This document shows, piece by piece, positions 1-12,162 of a stretch of 64,000 bases of DNA. How positions within the stretch are numbered: the stretch's first letter is position 1; every line of letters starts with the position of its first letter. The stretch comes from Bolinopsis microptera (Eukaryota > Ctenophora > Tentaculata > Lobata > Bolinopsidae). The stretch spans positions 17,884,837-17,948,836 of the forward strand of contig NC_087073.1 in assembly GCF_026151205.1 (NCBI RefSeq), read 5' to 3'. The position numbers and the translations under genes are program-made. The notes under the pieces are model-generated. The model was not told the DNA's origin. It did no database searches and was given only the letters and a program-made list of their open reading frames with translations.

Positions 1-3000
1 TAGCTGAGGTGGTAACCATGGAAACACTAAATGCTGGCACCCGACCGCTCATTGTATTTCATGTATTAAGAGACAGAATCACATTATACCCCCCTACTCA
101 TCGCATTATTCTCCAGCTCTCCTGACTCAGCAAATGAACACTTTAATTAATGTGAATTTAAGTGATTTATTCATTCGTCCAGTTTCTAATATGATTTTCC
201 TCGTCCCCAAGTAATGGTAATATCAGTCGATCCCTAATGACTCGATTTAGATGAAACCCAGAAGTGTCGTTTGCTGGAGAACTGAAACCCAAGATAAGGA
301 TTAGGAGTTAGCATACTCCAACAATTAAATCTTTCCTTCAAGTCTGACCAAATGAAGCTCAAATTTGATGATTAGATAAATCAAAGAGTTTCTCAAAAGT
401 TAGAGCTCTCTGTAGTTCTGACTTATCAAGCCCGTTAATTGTTAAACTCCGTGCATGTAAGTCTGAAGGAGTATCTTAACCTTAGATTTTACTAATCTGT
501 CATTAACAGGGCGTTCCTGTGATACTCTAACCTTATCTCGCCAATTGAGTTAGTAAAAAGTAGGAACTTTTGACGGTAGTGTGATGTAATACCTAGCCCA
601 TATAACCCATTCATCACGTTTTTATTGTGTTGCAGAGTAGTATGAACATTGGAAACTTAACACTTGTACTCCTTATCTTAACCTACACAGAGCCAGCAGA
701 AACAGAGCTAATCTTGGTGTACATTTGTAGTGGGCTGTTTTATCAGTAATGAGGTGAAATAGAGTGTTATGAGGGGTGTTCTTTACTTTAATTAGAGGTG
801 TGACCGTGTGTAGTTTGAGTGTTATTAGAGATGAGATAGTGATTGTCTCATCGTGATTAGATTTAGATCTGTAGATTTTGCTTATTGCATGTGGGGTATA
901 AGTCTATAACTTAGTAGTTAACAAGTAATCAAACAGTGAATACTGCACAGTAACAATGAGTACAACCTCACAGGACCCTACAATACAATCACATGGGAAC
1001 CTGGAATAGTAACTAACACTCACACACTCTCACATGTACACGTGTACAAATGTACAAACAAACCGCCGCCCCCTGGCCACTGTCCAACATCTGCAGAGAG
1101 AAAAGGGCCGCAGACCATTATCAAAGAACCATCTGGATGTGTGATGAGGAGGGACATTGTTCTTATTCCCGCTCAACAACCCTCTTTACACACACACACA
1201 CTTGGAGCACCAATCACCGTTCTGGAGGCCAACATGGAGCGCCAAAAACTTGTCTCTTAGTTAACCACAGCCGCTGACCCGCCAGTATATAAACCAGTGT
1301 GTTGAATAGTGTGTGTGTGTGTGTGTGTGTAACCAATGACAATGCGTTTTATGAGAGTTTTACGAGAGTTGCAACCGTCCCGAACAGCGTGTAAAGGGCC
1401 TCAACTTTTCATCATGAGTCATTGTACTGTACATATTTGTGTATATATATACAATACTCTATTGTGAAGAGGTACACTAAATAGTACAGGGGCACATGAC
1501 AGTAGTGAACTGTGTGTAAGAATGGTTAAATAATTAAGGTACACGTATGATGACAGTGGTATGCGTTACCTTGACACTCTACACGCTGGGTTATATAAAC
1601 ATGCATGTAACTGTTCGTGATATTACCGATGGTACCTGGTATTGGTTTAACAAGGGTTGGTAAATATCTCTCTGCAGTTTAACATGGTCAATGTCTGGGT
1701 TTATTAGAGGGACTAAAGTCAGTGCCTAACTGCTTTCTGAGAGGTACACTAACAAGCTCCCCCCTATTAAACTGGTCCTAACATAACGTATTATTTGTCT
1801 TAATAAGCTGTAACATTTCACTGCATTGGTCCCCTAACATACTGTAACATTTACTGCACATGCTTACTGTGCACTGCCTCTCTCCACTTATCAGTAGCCC
1901 ACATGTTTCCAATACATTCTATGTAGATGTCTAGAATCTAGATGTACAATGTTCGGAATGTGGAGGACTCTCTGCAGAAATAGTTGCAGGCTAATTAGCC
2001 TTGCCTATAATAATGGTGGAGAGTAGCGAGGTACCCTGTGGGGCTGTAACATGTGTGGGGCGGCGATGTGTTTATATTCATGAGACAGCTGAGTGGTAAT
2101 CCAGGGGGCTGCTCTGTGAACTTACACAACATGTACTGTTCAAGTAGTGGCTCCTGTCTTTTCCTGCATGGTATGCGAATACTGTAACATAAAGTAATAG
2201 TCGTGCGAGTTACCATTGTGAGTTTTGATGCTAGACGATCTAAAGTAAACAGTGTACTGTACAGAAGATCTAAAAATCTTGCATGTTTTCTGTTGCAAAC
2301 ATTCTTGCTTACGAAATAAGCGTGTCGTTAAATAACATCTTCTTAACTGGCTCATTAAAAACTGTTAAAACTCATTACTCGTAAGCAAGATACGACAGAT
2401 TAGACCGTTTATGACCAATCAAGTCCTTGATAAGCATTGAAGTAATGCTAATCAGTTTCTTGTTTAGTGAATGGGTGACCTAAAGACAACTTGTCAGATA
2501 AGGAATTTCTTCCAACATATTATAATATGATATCATCGCCCATCGGTTGATCAATTGAAACTTGCAAGTCAATAAGTAGGTCTACACATTTTACAGGAGA
2601 ATTCTCAACTAGTATAGTATCGATCATTAATGGCTCTTTTTATAACACCTTCGATCCCTATTCCCAGAAACAACCGATGATATCACATTAAATGGGTTAC
2701 ATCATGGAAATAAGAAGAGGGACCAGGTACTAAAAACAACTAATTATCAGCTTCTTATCCTATTCACCAAAACAGATTTCAGACTGTTTATCAGCTCCAA
2801 CTTTACAACCAAACCGATCATTCAAGTTGGTTGAGTGTGACCAGTGTGTACTATATTTGTGGCATGATGTAATATATCATGATGCATACTCCAACTGTAA
2901 GAGTTAGGAACATTAAAATGAGTTCTAGTATGATGTAATTCTGGGAATTGCACCGTAAGGGACTGAGGTCCCATATGGTTGACGGAAGAATAGAAGTTAC

Positions 3001-3069
3001 ATGATTGATGAAATAATAAAATATATAATAAGCGTGCCTGACTCACAATGTAGATAATTTGTAACTTAC
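1..3069. other. No recognisable gene; AT-rich intergenic or intronic DNA
   Basis: Open frames here are short and show no family resemblance. The stretch holds a GT dinucleotide run near 1309-1330 and a TATA-like octamer at 1286-1293 with no convincing reading frame after it. Because the exons at 3070-3571 read leftward and end in a splice donor, this stretch is probably at least partly the next intron of that gene. Confidence 0.5.
1309..1330. repeat. GT microsatellite
   Basis: About eleven uninterrupted GT units. A simple repeat with no sign of function. Confidence 0.9.
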
Positions 3070-3571
3070 AGTGCTAGTTGTTTCACATTTGTCCATGTCC
3101 ACAGAAAGCAACAAAGATTTAGCTCCTATGTACATTCTGCTGCCCTCTTCAGTAAGTAGAACACTGCTGACATTTTTCAAACAGTCAACGCAGTTCTGTT
3201 GCAAAGAAACCACTTCTTCCGTAACAGTACACACACTTTCACCTAATTCTGAGGAATAGACAAAATTTAAACAATTAAATTTACTTATACAATGACTTAT
3301 ATAATCTAACAGAAAACTTAAAAGAAAACTTTAAGTAACTATCAAAGAAACTTTAATTGATAGACAAGTCTAGTTCTAGAGCTTATAAAGAAGTAAAGAA
3401 TCTACCTGGTAGGGAGTATCTACTGAGAAATTGTCTTCCAAACTTTGGCACATTATGGGTGTTTTCACTTCTGCTAGATCTTGCTCTTATACAGATTCCT
3501 TGCAGAACAATCAGGAACAGCAATTTCCTAATCCTCATTCTAGAAAATATTTTAGTTACTACAGACAACAA
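3070..3571 (-). CDS. Sema-domain (semaphorin/plexin-like) protein, first two coding exons, partial
   Basis: Two minus-strand exons join in phase. Exon 1 (3571-3406) starts at ATG 3571, or at an inner ATG at 3538, which gives a clean signal peptide (MRIRKLLFLIVLQG). It ends in phase 1 at a GTAGAT donor. Exon 2 (3248-3070) follows a pyrimidine tract and CAG acceptor, completes a Glu codon and ends at a perfect GTAAGT donor. The mature part contains SSVLLTEEGSRMYIGAK followed by a short hydrophobic strand. This resembles the start of a sema domain, where a leucine-rich strand precedes RLYVGA. Semaphorins and plexins are guidance ligands and receptors at the cell surface. The second exon has three cysteines. 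No further sema exon was recognised to the left, so the rest is probably outside the window. The exon structure is fairly sure; the family call is moderate. Confidence 0.5.
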
Positions 3572-3839
3572 GTTTATGCATGACTTTGCAATTCACATAT
3601 TCAAAGCATAAGAGTGTGATTATAACAGTTCTAACAGAATGAATATGAACAGAAAGCAAACTTATTTAATCTGTCAATTGTTTCCAAATATAAGCAGATC
3701 CAAGCAAACACAATTCAATTGGGTTGGGGTTTTTGCTGTTTTCAGTTAAATTTGGTTCAGCAAAACATTTCAGAAAACCTCAGCAATAACTTTTAGCAAG
3801 TGTTTAAAAGCGAGAATATCTCCAATCTCCGTCTAATAC

Positions 3840-4272
3840 TGTATAATGCTTTAGTCGTATCGGTTCTTATGTACAACTCATCCGATCCTGTTGGGCCGTC
3901 CCCAAAATATTCCTTGAAAAACTAGATGTTGTTCACCGCAGACATCTTCGCACTATTTTGAATATAAAGTACCCAGGAGTCATCTCCAACAAAAACTTGT
4001 ATAAACGCTGCAATGCTGAACCATTGTCAGAAAAAGTGGCCCGTAGTCGATGGAGAATGTTAGGACATGTTTTGCGGGGTCCTATTGACGGACCAGCGTT
4101 TTCTTCCCTCATTTTTGCCATCAATACACTGGACTTACCAGGGAGAAGAGGAAGACCCCAAAGCAATCTTTTCTCGCTGATTGTGCATGATTTATGTAAA
4201 AGAAATCTTTATTTGAATAATATCTTTGACCTGCATTATCTCCGTAATTTGAGTTATGACAAGAGATATTGA
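3840..4272 (+). pseudogene. LINE (non-LTR retrotransposon) reverse transcriptase C-terminal remnant
   Basis: From about 3853 the frame reads a decayed LINE C-terminus: CWAVPK, then KLDVVHRRHLRTIL, then SRWRMLGHVLRG, then LPGRRGRPQ. The HR-x2-LR, RWxxLGHVLR and GRRGRP signatures are typical of the region after the polymerase domain in many animal LINEs. The 5' part is missing and a frame change near 3850 breaks the conserved start of this segment. An AT-rich tail follows. This is a 5'-truncated dead copy; the clade cannot be named from the sequence alone. Confidence 0.7.
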
Positions 4273-5714
4273 CGGAAATTGCAATGAAGTTTTTAATTTT
4301 TAGTTTTTGTTTTAGGGAAAGATTAGACTCGGGCGTTGTTTTTTAACTATCCCTTGTTTAGAACTTTGATTTAATAATATCTCCAATATTCCACCATACT
4401 GTGGAAAGGCTGGGTTTCACTAGCAACTAAAAAACAATACTTCACATTGGAAACACCACTTACACAATCCAAATATTATGTCAGCTCAGTCCATATATAA
4501 TAATATTACTTCAGTCCAATGGTGAGCACTTATCATCAATTAACAAAGTTGATGATCATTCTCTGTCTAATGCTGTAGCCCATCAATTGGCAAAAACATT
4601 AATTTCCCAGCATGGTTGGACTCAGATAGTTTCCTAGAAAGGCCAGACTTTAGAGGTATTTTCCTAGAAAAGTCAAGCAGAGAACAATGAAAATGACTTA
4701 AATGAAATTTCTAGGACAGTGATATTACACGATCGTTGAAGCTGTGCATTTTCGATAATTTTTAGATGCAAGACAAGGGAAAGGAACCGTTGTTATATTA
4801 AGATTTGGACAGGTTGACTTCACTAAAGTTCCAGGAAAAGGTTAACAACATTTTGTAAATCAAATAACTTTTAAAAAAGGTCAATAGACTACTTAAGGAA
4901 TGGCTTCCTCCCTTTTTTGCTCACGATGACCTTTTAAACTAAATGGATGATTTTCACAGATAGGTGGATAATGTGTAAATAAGGGATCAAAAGCAATGCG
5001 TACTGAGCCTCTAGAAAACTCATGTTCTCTTATGAAAGATTTTGACAAGAAAACAAAACAAAACAATCATGACAATGGTGGAAAACAATGAAGCCAAGAA
5101 GGGTGATGTTAAGACTAAAATCAGCCCCCAGAGGAGATGAACCTTTCAGATAATATAATCTGAGGATGGGCTCCAGCACAAAGTCATACAGTAGCACACT
5201 GGGCAATAGCACATTGTGGGACTTCAGGACATGTCTCCAAATGGAATCGAGTTACTAGTCTCACACTAGTTTTCGCACGTTAGCTGAAATTTGACCCGTC
5301 GGTCTTAAGCACATAGAAAAGGTACTAATGAGAATGTGATGTTATCAAGAATACTATCAAGTTGACAAAGAACCGGTATCATGAAAACATGTCAATCTAG
5401 TGTAACCACCAGATCGTCGTATTTTTCCAAAAAGCTGATTGAACCATATAATATACTAAGAAAAGACAATTTTTTGATAAAAATTAAACACCTGTCGTAG
5501 CAGACTGTTCGCTTTATTCCTCAACTAGGGGGAAAATGTTTTCTCTAAATATAACTAACCTAACGGGTATTTGAGCTCTCAGATAAAACTTTAGAACCAA
5601 CCAACTAAATTTTTGTAACTGAGCAGTGATCTACGCAATCCTTTTTATGAACAAAAATAAAAAGCCTATTAGAAAATGTTTAAACTGTTATCATAATACA
5701 AACTGTATTTTGAT
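4273..5714. other. No recognisable gene
   Basis: The first ~100 bases are probably the LINE 3' tail. The remainder is AT-rich with only short chance open frames. No repeat shared with other parts of the window was noticed here. Confidence 0.5.
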
Positions 5715-5980
5715 TGACGATGTCAACCCTTCCAGATCGTTGCTCTGCGAAGCATCGCAACGATCTTGTCCCTTCGATGCGAATCAAGAATGATTCGCGC
5801 GTAGTTTGCGCGGCGCGTCGAAGCGGCGAAGTCCTCCAAACTGTATTTAACGTGAATATCAAAAAGAAAAAATTCTATACAACTGACTGAATAAAAATTA
5901 AAATATTGCTAACAACTGTTGACGGATGATTCTCGTCTAAATTTCTTCGAAGTAGCGCGCGCCGCTTTCTTCTCGAAATA
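5715..5980. repeat. GC-rich dispersed repeat fragments
   Basis: The segment around 5735-5830, rich in CG and in GATCGTTGC/GCAACGATC inverted words, has an inverted relative at 57416-57520. The segment at 5931-5978 (a TTCTTCGAAGTAGCGCGCGCC core) recurs at 58309-58365. The high CG content contrasts with the AT-rich surroundings and suggests fragments of short DNA transposons. Confidence 0.5.
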
Positions 5981-6479
5981 TAATTAGCCCAAGGCATGAT
6001 ATTTATTGCTCCAGATTTACGATTGTACTCTGCCAATTGCATTTCTTTATTTAATTTATTTTATATGTACATACTGATTGAAACTTGTTCACAGTTAAGT
6101 TCCTATATATAACAACATACAATTTAACTGAGTGCAAACAAGCGATATTGCGGTTTAAATCAATATAGCTTGTAATACGTTGTAGACCTGTCGCGCACGA
6201 GTGCGTGGCTCATGTATTGTAGCCACGATACTTACAGTATTTTATATAAGTGAACCGACAAAGGGGGTCACGATCGAACGTGATACAAAATATAGATACT
6301 GGTTCATTATCATTTATTCAATAAGTATTATGGGACGTCCGCGTCATTTAATTGCTTTGAATTGCGTAATTACCTTTTAAATTAACTATGTGATCAGTCT
6401 TTCTCAGTTCATACATTTGACATTGTAGCGGCGAAAGTCAAGTAATGTTACGATATTGCACAGATTGTAATTGTGTATT

Positions 6480-6910
6480 TGTAGGTTTACACTTTACAAC
6501 CTACCTAACCAGGACGCGCGCCGAGTTGGACTCGTCGACGAACAGATATTTTACGAGTATCACCCGTTAATTGTGTATTCACCTAACCATGTGCTTTCGC
6601 ACCACTGTGGGCGCGCTTGTTGATGCATTTGATGAACGGCGCTGCCCAGACTATACTCAACTGCCACCATTACATTTGTAAAGTGTTTTTTATTTCTTTT
6701 TGCAGTGTGTGTAATTAACGGGTGATACTCGTAAAATATCTGTTCCATATATTGGACCGTCGACGAGTCCAACTCGGCGCGTTCACATAGCCATGTGTAT
6801 ACGCGTACTGCGTGACGCGCTTGTTTCACAAGGCGGTCGCGCGCTACTGCAAGCGAGAGGGCTCTGGTTAGAGCAACTCGGCGCGCGTCCTGGTAGGTTG
6901 TAAACTTATA
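6480..6910. mobile_element. Inverted-repeat element (MITE-like) interrupted by a 95-bp element
   Basis: The left arm (about 6484-6580: GTAGGTTTACA, ACCAGGACGCGCGCCGAG, ATTTTACGAGTATCACCCG) is repeated in inverse order and orientation at about 6715-6905. The right arm is split by the 95-bp insertion described next; when that is removed the two arms pair. The minus-strand open frame of 123 codons here runs through the arms and the insertion and is not a credible gene. Confidence 0.7.
6782..6876 (-). mobile_element. 95-bp GC-rich short element, copy 1, with 9-bp target duplication
   Basis: On the minus strand it begins TTGCTCTAACC and ends CTATGTGAA. It is flanked by a perfect 9-bp direct repeat, CTCGGCGCG, at 6773-6781 and 6877-6885. 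The empty site is visible in the other arm of the host inverted repeat. The length and the 9-bp duplication recur in copies at 57265 and 58027. No open frame. The terminal inverted repeat is weak (TTGC.C versus TTCAC). A 9-bp duplication suggests Mutator-like or related mobilisation, which is inference. Confidence 0.8.
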
Positions 6911-6999
6911 ATGTGTGTAACATGTAAGCATTAAAACTTTCTTGTTGACAATTTAAAAAATTAATATTATCACATGCATTTCAAATTTATGTTTTACAT

Positions 7000-7050
7000 T
7001 TCACATAGCCATGTGCCTACGCGTACTGCGTGACGCGCTTGTTTCACAAG
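7000..7050 (-). mobile_element. Left half (51 bp) of a split 95-bp element
   Basis: Matches bases 1-51 (plus-strand order) of the 95-bp element at 6782-6876. It is preceded by GTTTTACAT (6991-6999). The remaining 44 bases and the same nonamer are found at 22282-22334, implying that the intervening 15.2 kb separates one original copy. Confidence 0.75.
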
Positions 7051-7313
7051 TAGGATAGGCACATACAGATCAGCACACATAAGATGGTACGTGTGCGCGC
7101 GCGCAGTGCTGACAATTGCGTCGTATTTAACCCCGGGTGCACGTACATAGTGTGCGATTATTTATACTTATCGAAGGCTATAAATGCCTCTTGTTTATTT
7201 TAATTTGGTATTGTTCACTTTTAGACGATAAAATACAGGAATTGCGGTATAATAATACGAATAATTAAGATTGTACGATCAAAATACATCACGAAACAGT
7301 ATTAACTACCTCG

Positions 7314-7390
7314 TAACCTGGGGACCCCAGGCTATTATGTTCATAAACATTAAAGATTTGGCGGAATGACAGGCTGAGCGCGGCCCAGTA
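7314..7390. mobile_element. Short TTACC...CCCAGTAA element, copy 1
   Basis: Starts TAACCTGGGGACCCC and ends GCGGCCCAGTA. It is flanked by direct repeats of ACTACCTCG (7305-7313 and 7391-7399), extendable to 11 bp. Relatives lie at 22720-22841, 57614-57705 (inverted) and 57942-58142. Non-coding, about 77-92 bp. Confidence 0.7.
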
Positions 7391-7401
7391 ACTACCTCGC
7401 T

Positions 7402-10400
7402 AGGGTGGATGGTTTTTTAATCGTATTTATGGAATTGTTACCGTTGTAAAACTTACATTATGACAGTTCAGATGGCGAAAGTTTTATCGAAAATGGACCT
7501 GTCATTGTTCTGGAAATAACAATAATAAACAATAATATCTATGACCAATTTAACCATATTAAGAAATGTGGTCGGTGATCCAGTATTGAGCATATGTGCA
7601 ACTGTGTGAGTTCAGTATTCTAATTGCCCCCTTCAAGCAGCTAAGGTGCGTCTTACTAGCAGTCATGTGACCGAGATCACGTGATAACACCTTTAACTAA
7701 CTTATTGCCCTGAGGATCAATTGGTACAATGTGTATTGAGGTAAATTGGTCGGGGTATGTTTTATTATATAATATCAGTATTTACACTGAAACATTCAAT
7801 AGCTTTCCTTAGCTGTTGGAACAGTGAAAGACCAAAATATTAGATGTTAACCCTGAGCAAATTGTAGCTTGTAGTTGTACATTTAATATAATCAATAATA
7901 CTACATACTACCTTGTCGGACTTTATTTAAACGGACTTTAGTTCATAGTTGGATGCTAGAAGCCCAAGTTTACAATTTACCGCAGAAATTTATCTCGTAC
8001 CGTTTTAAAACCAGATCTCGGAGAAAGGTTCACCTTAGAGTATTTTAAACCTAATTCTCGGGCAGACGTTTTACAATCTCCGAACAGTGTGACTATATTA
8101 GGTACAATCTCCGTACAGTTTGACTATATTGTGTACAATATATCCGAACAGTGTTCTGTGCAGTGTACCGTGTTATTGTAGAGTATTCTGTGCAGTGTAC
8201 CGTGTTACTATAGAGTATTCTGTGCAGTGTACCGTGTTACTATAGACTATAGAGTATTCTGTGCAGTGTACCGTGTTACTATAGAGTATTCTGTGCAGTG
8301 TACCGTGTTACTGTAGAGTATTCTGTGCAGTGTACCGTGTTACTATAGAGTATTCTGTGCAGTGTACCGTGTTATCATAGAGTATTCTGTGCAGTGTACC
8401 GTGTTACTATAGAGTATTCTGTGCAGTGTACCGTGTTATTGTAGAGTATTCTGTGCAGTGTACCGTGTTACTATAGAGTATTCTGTGCAGTGTACCGTGT
8501 TATCATAGAATATTCTGTGCAGTGTACCGTGTTACTATAGAGTATTCTGTGCAGTGTACCGTGTTACTATAGAGTATTCTGTGCAGTGTACCGTGTTACT
8601 ATAGAGTATTCTGTGCAGTGTACCGTGTTACTATAGAGTATTCTGTGCAGTGTACCGTGTTATTGTAGAATATTCTGTGCAGTGTACCGTGTTACTATAC
8701 AATATTCTGTGCAGTGTACCGTGTTACTATAGAGTATTCTGTGCAGTGTACCGTGTTACTGTAGAGTATTCTGTGCAGTGTACCGTGTTACAATAGAGTA
8801 TTCTGTGCAGTGTACCGTGTTACTATAGAATATTCTGTGCAATGTACCGTGTTACTATAGAGTATTCTGTGCAGTGTACCGTGTTACTATAGAGTATTCT
8901 GTGCAGTGTACCGTGTTACTGTAGAGTATTCTGTGCAGTGTACCGTGTTTCTATAGAGTATTCTGTGCAATGTACCGTGTTACTGTAGAGTATTCTGTGC
9001 AGTGTACCGTCATACCGTGTTACTACAGAGTATTCTGTGCAGTGTACCGTGTTACTATAGAGTATTCTGTGCAGTGTACCGTGTTACTATAGAGTATTCT
9101 GTGCAATGTACCGTGTTACTATAGAGTATTTTGTGCAGTGTACCGTGTTACTATAGAGTATTCTGTGCAATGTACCGTGTTACTATAGAGTATTCTGTGC
9201 AATGTACCGTGTTACTATAGAGTATTCTGTGCAGTGTACCGTGTTACTGTAGAGTATTCTGTGCAGTGTACCGTGTTACTATAGAGTATTCTGTGCAGTG
9301 TACCGTGTTACTATAGAGTATTTTGTGCAGTGTACCGTGTTACTATAGAGTATTCTGTGCAGTGTACCGTGTTACTATAGAGTATTCTGTGCAGTGTACC
9401 GTGTTACTATAGAGTATTCTGTGCAGTGTACCGTGTTACTATAGAGTATTCTGTGCAGTGTACCGTGTTACTATAGAGTATTCTGTGCAATGTACCGTGT
9501 TACTATAGAGTATTCTGTGCAATGTACCGTGTTACTATAGAGTATTCTGTGCAGTGTACCGTGTTACTATAGAGTATTCTGTGCAGTGTACCGTGTTACT
9601 ATAGAGTATTCTGTGCAGTGTACCGTGTTACTATAGAGTATTCTGTGCAGTGTACCGTGTTACTATAGAGTATTCTGTGCAGTGTACCGTGTTACTATAG
9701 AGTATTCTGTGCAGTGTACCGTGTTACTTTAGAGTATTCTGTGCAGTGTACCGTGTTACTATAGAGTATTCTGTGCAATGTACCGTGTTACTATAGAGTA
9801 TTCTGTGCAGTGTACCGTGTTACTATAGAGTATTCTGTGCAGTGTACCGTGTTACTATAGACTATAGAGTATTCTGTGCAATGTACCGTGTTACTATAGA
9901 GTATTCTGTGCAGTGTACCGTGTTACTATAGAGTATTCTGTGCAGTGTACCGTGTTACTATAGAGTATTCTGTGCAGTGTACCGTGTTACTATAGAGTAT
10001 TCTGGGCAATGTACCGTGTTACTGTAGAGTATTCTGTGCAGTGTACCGTGTTACTATAGAGTATTCTGTGCAGTGTACCGTGTTACTATAGAGTATTCTG
10101 TGCAGTGTACCGTGTTACTATAGAGTATTCTGTGCAATGTACCGTGTTACTATAGAGTATTCTGTGCAGTGTACCGTGTTACTATAGAGTATTCTGTGCA
10201 GTGTACCGTGTTACTATAGAGTATTCTGTGCAGTGTACCGTGTTTCTATAGAGTATTCTGTGCAGTGTACCGTGTTACTATAGAGTATTCTGTGCAGTGT
10301 ACCGTGTTACTATAGAGTATTCTGTGCAGTGTACCGTGTTACTATAGAGTATTCTGTGCAGTGTACCGTGTTACTATAGAGTATTCTGTGCAGTGTACCG

Positions 10401-11485
10401 TGTTACTGTAGAGTATTCTGTGCAGTGTACCGTGTTACTATAGAGTATTCTGTGCAGTGTACCGTGTTACTATAGAGTATTCTGTGCAGTGTACCGTGTT
10501 ACTATAGAGTATTCTGTGCAGTGTACCGTGTTACTATAGAGTATTCTGTGCAATGTACCGTGTTACTGTAGAGTATTCTGTGCAGTGTACCGTGTTACTA
10601 TAGAATATTCTGTGCAGTGTACCGTGTTACTATAGAGTATTCTGTGCAATGTACCGTGTTACTATAGAGTATTCTGTGCAGTGTACCGTGTTACTATAGA
10701 GTATTCTGTGCAGTGTACCGTGTTACTATAGAGTATTCTGTGCAGTGTACCGTGTTACAATAGAGTATTCTGTGCAGTGTACCGTGTTTCTATAGAGTAT
10801 TCTGTGCAGTGTACCGTGCTACTATAGAGTATTCTGTGCAGTGTACCGTGTTACTATAGAGTATTCTGTGCAGTGTACCGTGTTACTATAGAGTATTCTG
10901 TGCAGTGTAAACTGTAAACTTGGGCTTATAGCATCCAACTATGAACTAAAGTCCGTTTAAATAAAGTCCGACAAGGTAGTATGTAGTATTATTGATTATA
11001 TTAAATGTACAACTACAAGCTACAATTTGCTCAGGGTTAACATCTAATATTTTGGTCTTTCACTGTTCCAACAGCTAAGGAAAGCTATTGAATGTTTCAG
11101 TGTAAATACTGATATTATATAATAAAACATACCCCGACCAATTTACCTCAATACACATTGTACCAATTGATCCTCAGGGCAATAAGTTAGTTAAAGGTGT
11201 TATCACGTGATCTCGGTCACATGACTGCTAGTAAGACGCACCTTAGCTGCTTGAAGGGGGCAATTAGAATACTGAACTCACACAGTTGCACATATGCTCA
11301 ATACTGGATCACCGACCACATTTCTTAATATGGTTAAATTGGTCATAGATATTATTGTTTATTATTGTTATTTCCAGAACAATGACAGGTCCATTTTCGA
11401 TAAAACTTTCGCCATCTGAACTGTCATAATGTAAGTTTTACAACGGTAACAATTCCATAAATACGATTAAAAAACCATCCACCCT
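7402..11485. mobile_element. Foldback element: 572-bp inverted arms around a 32-bp satellite array
   Basis: The left arm (7402-7973) is the near-perfect reverse complement of the right arm (10914-11485). The outermost bases are AGGGTGGATGG and CCATCCACCCT. The interior (7974-10913) is a short transition followed by the satellite. The element is flanked by a perfect direct repeat, ACTACCTCGCT (7391-7401 and 11486-11496); at least 9 bp of it is probably the target duplication. Arms of this length with a 9-11 bp duplication suggest a non-autonomous Mutator-like or foldback transposon. There is no transposase frame. The arms are so alike that insertion or arm conversion must be recent. Confidence 0.85.
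8148..10909 (+). repeat. 32-bp tandem satellite, about 86 units
   Basis: The unit reads GAGTATTCTGTGCAGTG, TACCGTGTTACTATA, measured as exactly 32 bp by the spacing of GTGCAGTG. Variation is concentrated at a few positions (CAGTG or CAATG, TACTATA or TACTGTA, GAG or GAA). A few units are irregular, near 8245, 9010 and 9857. Just before it, 8069-8140 has three looser units built on CCGNACAGTNTGACTATATT, which may be ancestral. No open frame crosses it. Confidence 0.95.
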
Positions 11486-11496
11486 ACTACCTCGCT

Positions 11497-11887
11497 ACTT
11501 ATCAACTTATACTATGTACTATGCGACAAAGATACACAATGCAATATTTATATATTTAAAGAATAAACGAAACACAGTATTCGGTATTTACTAGTACTAC
11601 CCCGCTACTAGTAGTAGTACTACAACTTAATGCGACAAAGGTCAAAGATATTGTATAAAATATAACTAAATAAACAATACGGTGCCCATGCCTGAGCTTT
11701 ATAAAACTGGAAACACTTCTCAGATTAATTATTTTGCTTCTCAAAAACAATTACAAACTAACAATTTTCGACGTTAAACAGCTACATTAAACATTAACAT
11801 TACACTTCACAATCCGAAAGAAAGGGGCTCGTCGCTGCAGGCCTGACTTTGACTTGATCCTGAAAAAGTACATGTCATTTAGGTACC
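11497..11887. other. No recognisable gene
   Basis: AT-rich sequence right of the foldback element with short chance frames only; it includes a CTAGTAGTAGTACTAC imperfect palindrome near 11600. Confidence 0.5.
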
Positions 11888-12162
11888 GCGACAATTGTGA
11901 ATTGACCCCCCGACAATTGACCCCCATGTAACTACACTGGGTCAATTGATCGGGTTAGGGTCAGGGTCAAGGTCAGAGTCAGTGGTCAGTGGTCAGGGTT
12001 AGGGTTAGGGTTAGGGTCCTGGGTCAGGGTCAGGGTCAGGGTCAGGGTCAGGGTCAGGGTCAGGGTCAGGGTCAGGGTCGGGGTCAGGGTCAGGGTCAGG
12101 GTCAGGGTTAATTGTATTAAATTATATTGTCGGGGGTTAATTGTCGGGGGGTAAATTGTCGC
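11888..12162. mobile_element. Inverted-repeat element with a TCAGGG/TTAGGG telomere-like core
   Basis: The left end carries GCGACAATT, then TTGACCCCCCGACAATTG and ACCCCC. The right end carries the inverse, GGGGGTTAATTGTCGGGGGG followed by TAAATTGTCGC. The core (about 11954-12110) is some two dozen hexamers, mainly TCAGGG, with a short run of true TTAGGG near 11998-12016. The minus-strand frame of alternating Leu-Thr is a by-product of the hexamers. The inverted ends show a discrete element rather than a chromosome end. No clear target duplication was found. Confidence 0.65.

Noticed and set aside
1286..1293. TATA-box promoter
   Set aside because: No gene or splice-supported ORF follows; isolated TATA-like words are expected in AT-rich DNA.
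6560..6931. 123-codon minus-strand ORF
   Set aside because: It crosses both arms of an inverted repeat and a 95-bp insertion, so it cannot be an ancient coding unit.
8148..10909. CRISPR-like array of 32-bp repeats
   Set aside because: Repeats are contiguous with no unique spacers and lie inside a eukaryotic inverted-repeat element.
11954..12110. Chromosome end
   Set aside because: The hexamers are short, mixed and enclosed by inverted repeats with unrelated DNA on both sides.
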